Shown in pieces: positions 5,619 through 5,837 of a stretch of 5,837 nucleotides of DNA. Within the stretch, counting starts at the first letter, position 1, and every line of letters starts with the position of its first letter. The stretch is from an uncultured Flavobacteriales bacterium (GTDB lineage: Bacteria > Bacteroidota > Bacteroidia > CAIKAF01). The position numbers and the translations under genes were made by a program. Below the pieces are notes generated by a model. It was not told where the DNA came from and did not search any database. It saw nothing but the letters and a program-made list of their open reading frames with translations. The stretch lies in NCBI GenBank assembly GCA_937925455.1, contig CALEWF010000210.1:1-5837 (forward strand), read 5' to 3'.

Positions 5619-5762
5619 GCGGATGGTAGTGGAAAGCCCGCAGGGGCGAAACCCACAGGGCACGGGGTAGCGGGGCTGAGGGCACGAAGACACCGCTACC
5701 CCGATGCCCTGTGTGGCTGAGCCCCGAGGACTTGCAACGGACAGCCGCTTAAGCAGCCTGAT
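5614..5762. repeat. Structured GC-rich repeat module, copy B
   Basis: This is the second copy of the module at 350-498, in the same orientation and 5264 bp away. The long hairpin runs from 5643 to 5725, and the GA/GA internal loop (5648-5649 with 5719-5720) is kept. One stem base differs: A5651 in place of G387, which turns a G-C pair into an A/C mismatch. The right-hand segment 5747-5754 is the palindrome GCTTAAGC, where copy A has CCCATGGG one base earlier (482-489). Confidence 0.85.
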
Positions 5763-5837
5763 TATTTTAATATGAATGGTATAAAAACAATTTTGGGTTT
5801 AAAACGTTACGAATGCTGATAATTCATTACCATCACG
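5763..5837. other. AT-rich end of window without recognisable feature
   Basis: No gene, hairpin or repeat of note is visible in the last 75 bases. The closing CATTACCATCACG could be the beginning of another module cut by the window edge, but this cannot be judged. Confidence 0.4.

Overview
The window looks like a chromosomal segment from a member of the Bacteroidota, probably of the Chitinophagaceae/Sphingobacteria type. The evidence is an AT-rich background, start codons without a Shine-Dalgarno sequence, a TAnnTTTG-type promoter box before the first gene, and a TonB whose linker and C-terminal domain resemble those common in that phylum. The assignment rests on recognised protein features and not on any database search.

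The centre (557-5104) holds five genes, all on the minus strand and closely spaced (gaps of 43, 6, 67 and 37 bp). In transcription order they are a Glu/Leu/Phe/Val dehydrogenase, exbB, exbD, a tonB-like energy transducer, and folC. They could form one operon starting from the promoter box at 5120-5127. ExbB and ExbD form the proton-driven inner-membrane motor, and the TonB-like protein carries the energy across the periplasm to outer-membrane receptors. The dehydrogenase (amino-acid nitrogen metabolism) and FolC (folate polyglutamylation) are cytosolic housekeeping enzymes with no obvious mechanistic link to the motor.

The flanks are the unusual part. The left flank (1-556) and right flank (5105-5837) hold no convincing genes but are packed with repeat modules. 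Both flanks carry the same modules in the same order and orientation: a ~26-bp element end (core CTATTGCATAATTT), a run of AATTAYS heptamers, a run of 16-bp CATCTTCAAAT units, and a ~149-bp GC-rich module (94% identical between copies) that folds into a long hairpin. The left flank has extra modules inserted between the first and second: a possible three-way junction, a CGTCATTGCGA-type palindrome, and a perfect 10-bp hairpin. The right flank has a complete 348-bp MITE-like element with 26-bp terminal inverted repeats (25/26 matching), which encloses a double hairpin of the TTTGTGTTCTCTGTGG kind.

The core genes are ordinary. The candidates for something less described are the conserved repeat train, its structured GC-rich module, a (CATA)5 microsatellite in front of tonB, and a dehydrogenase lacking the usual glutamate-recognising lysine.
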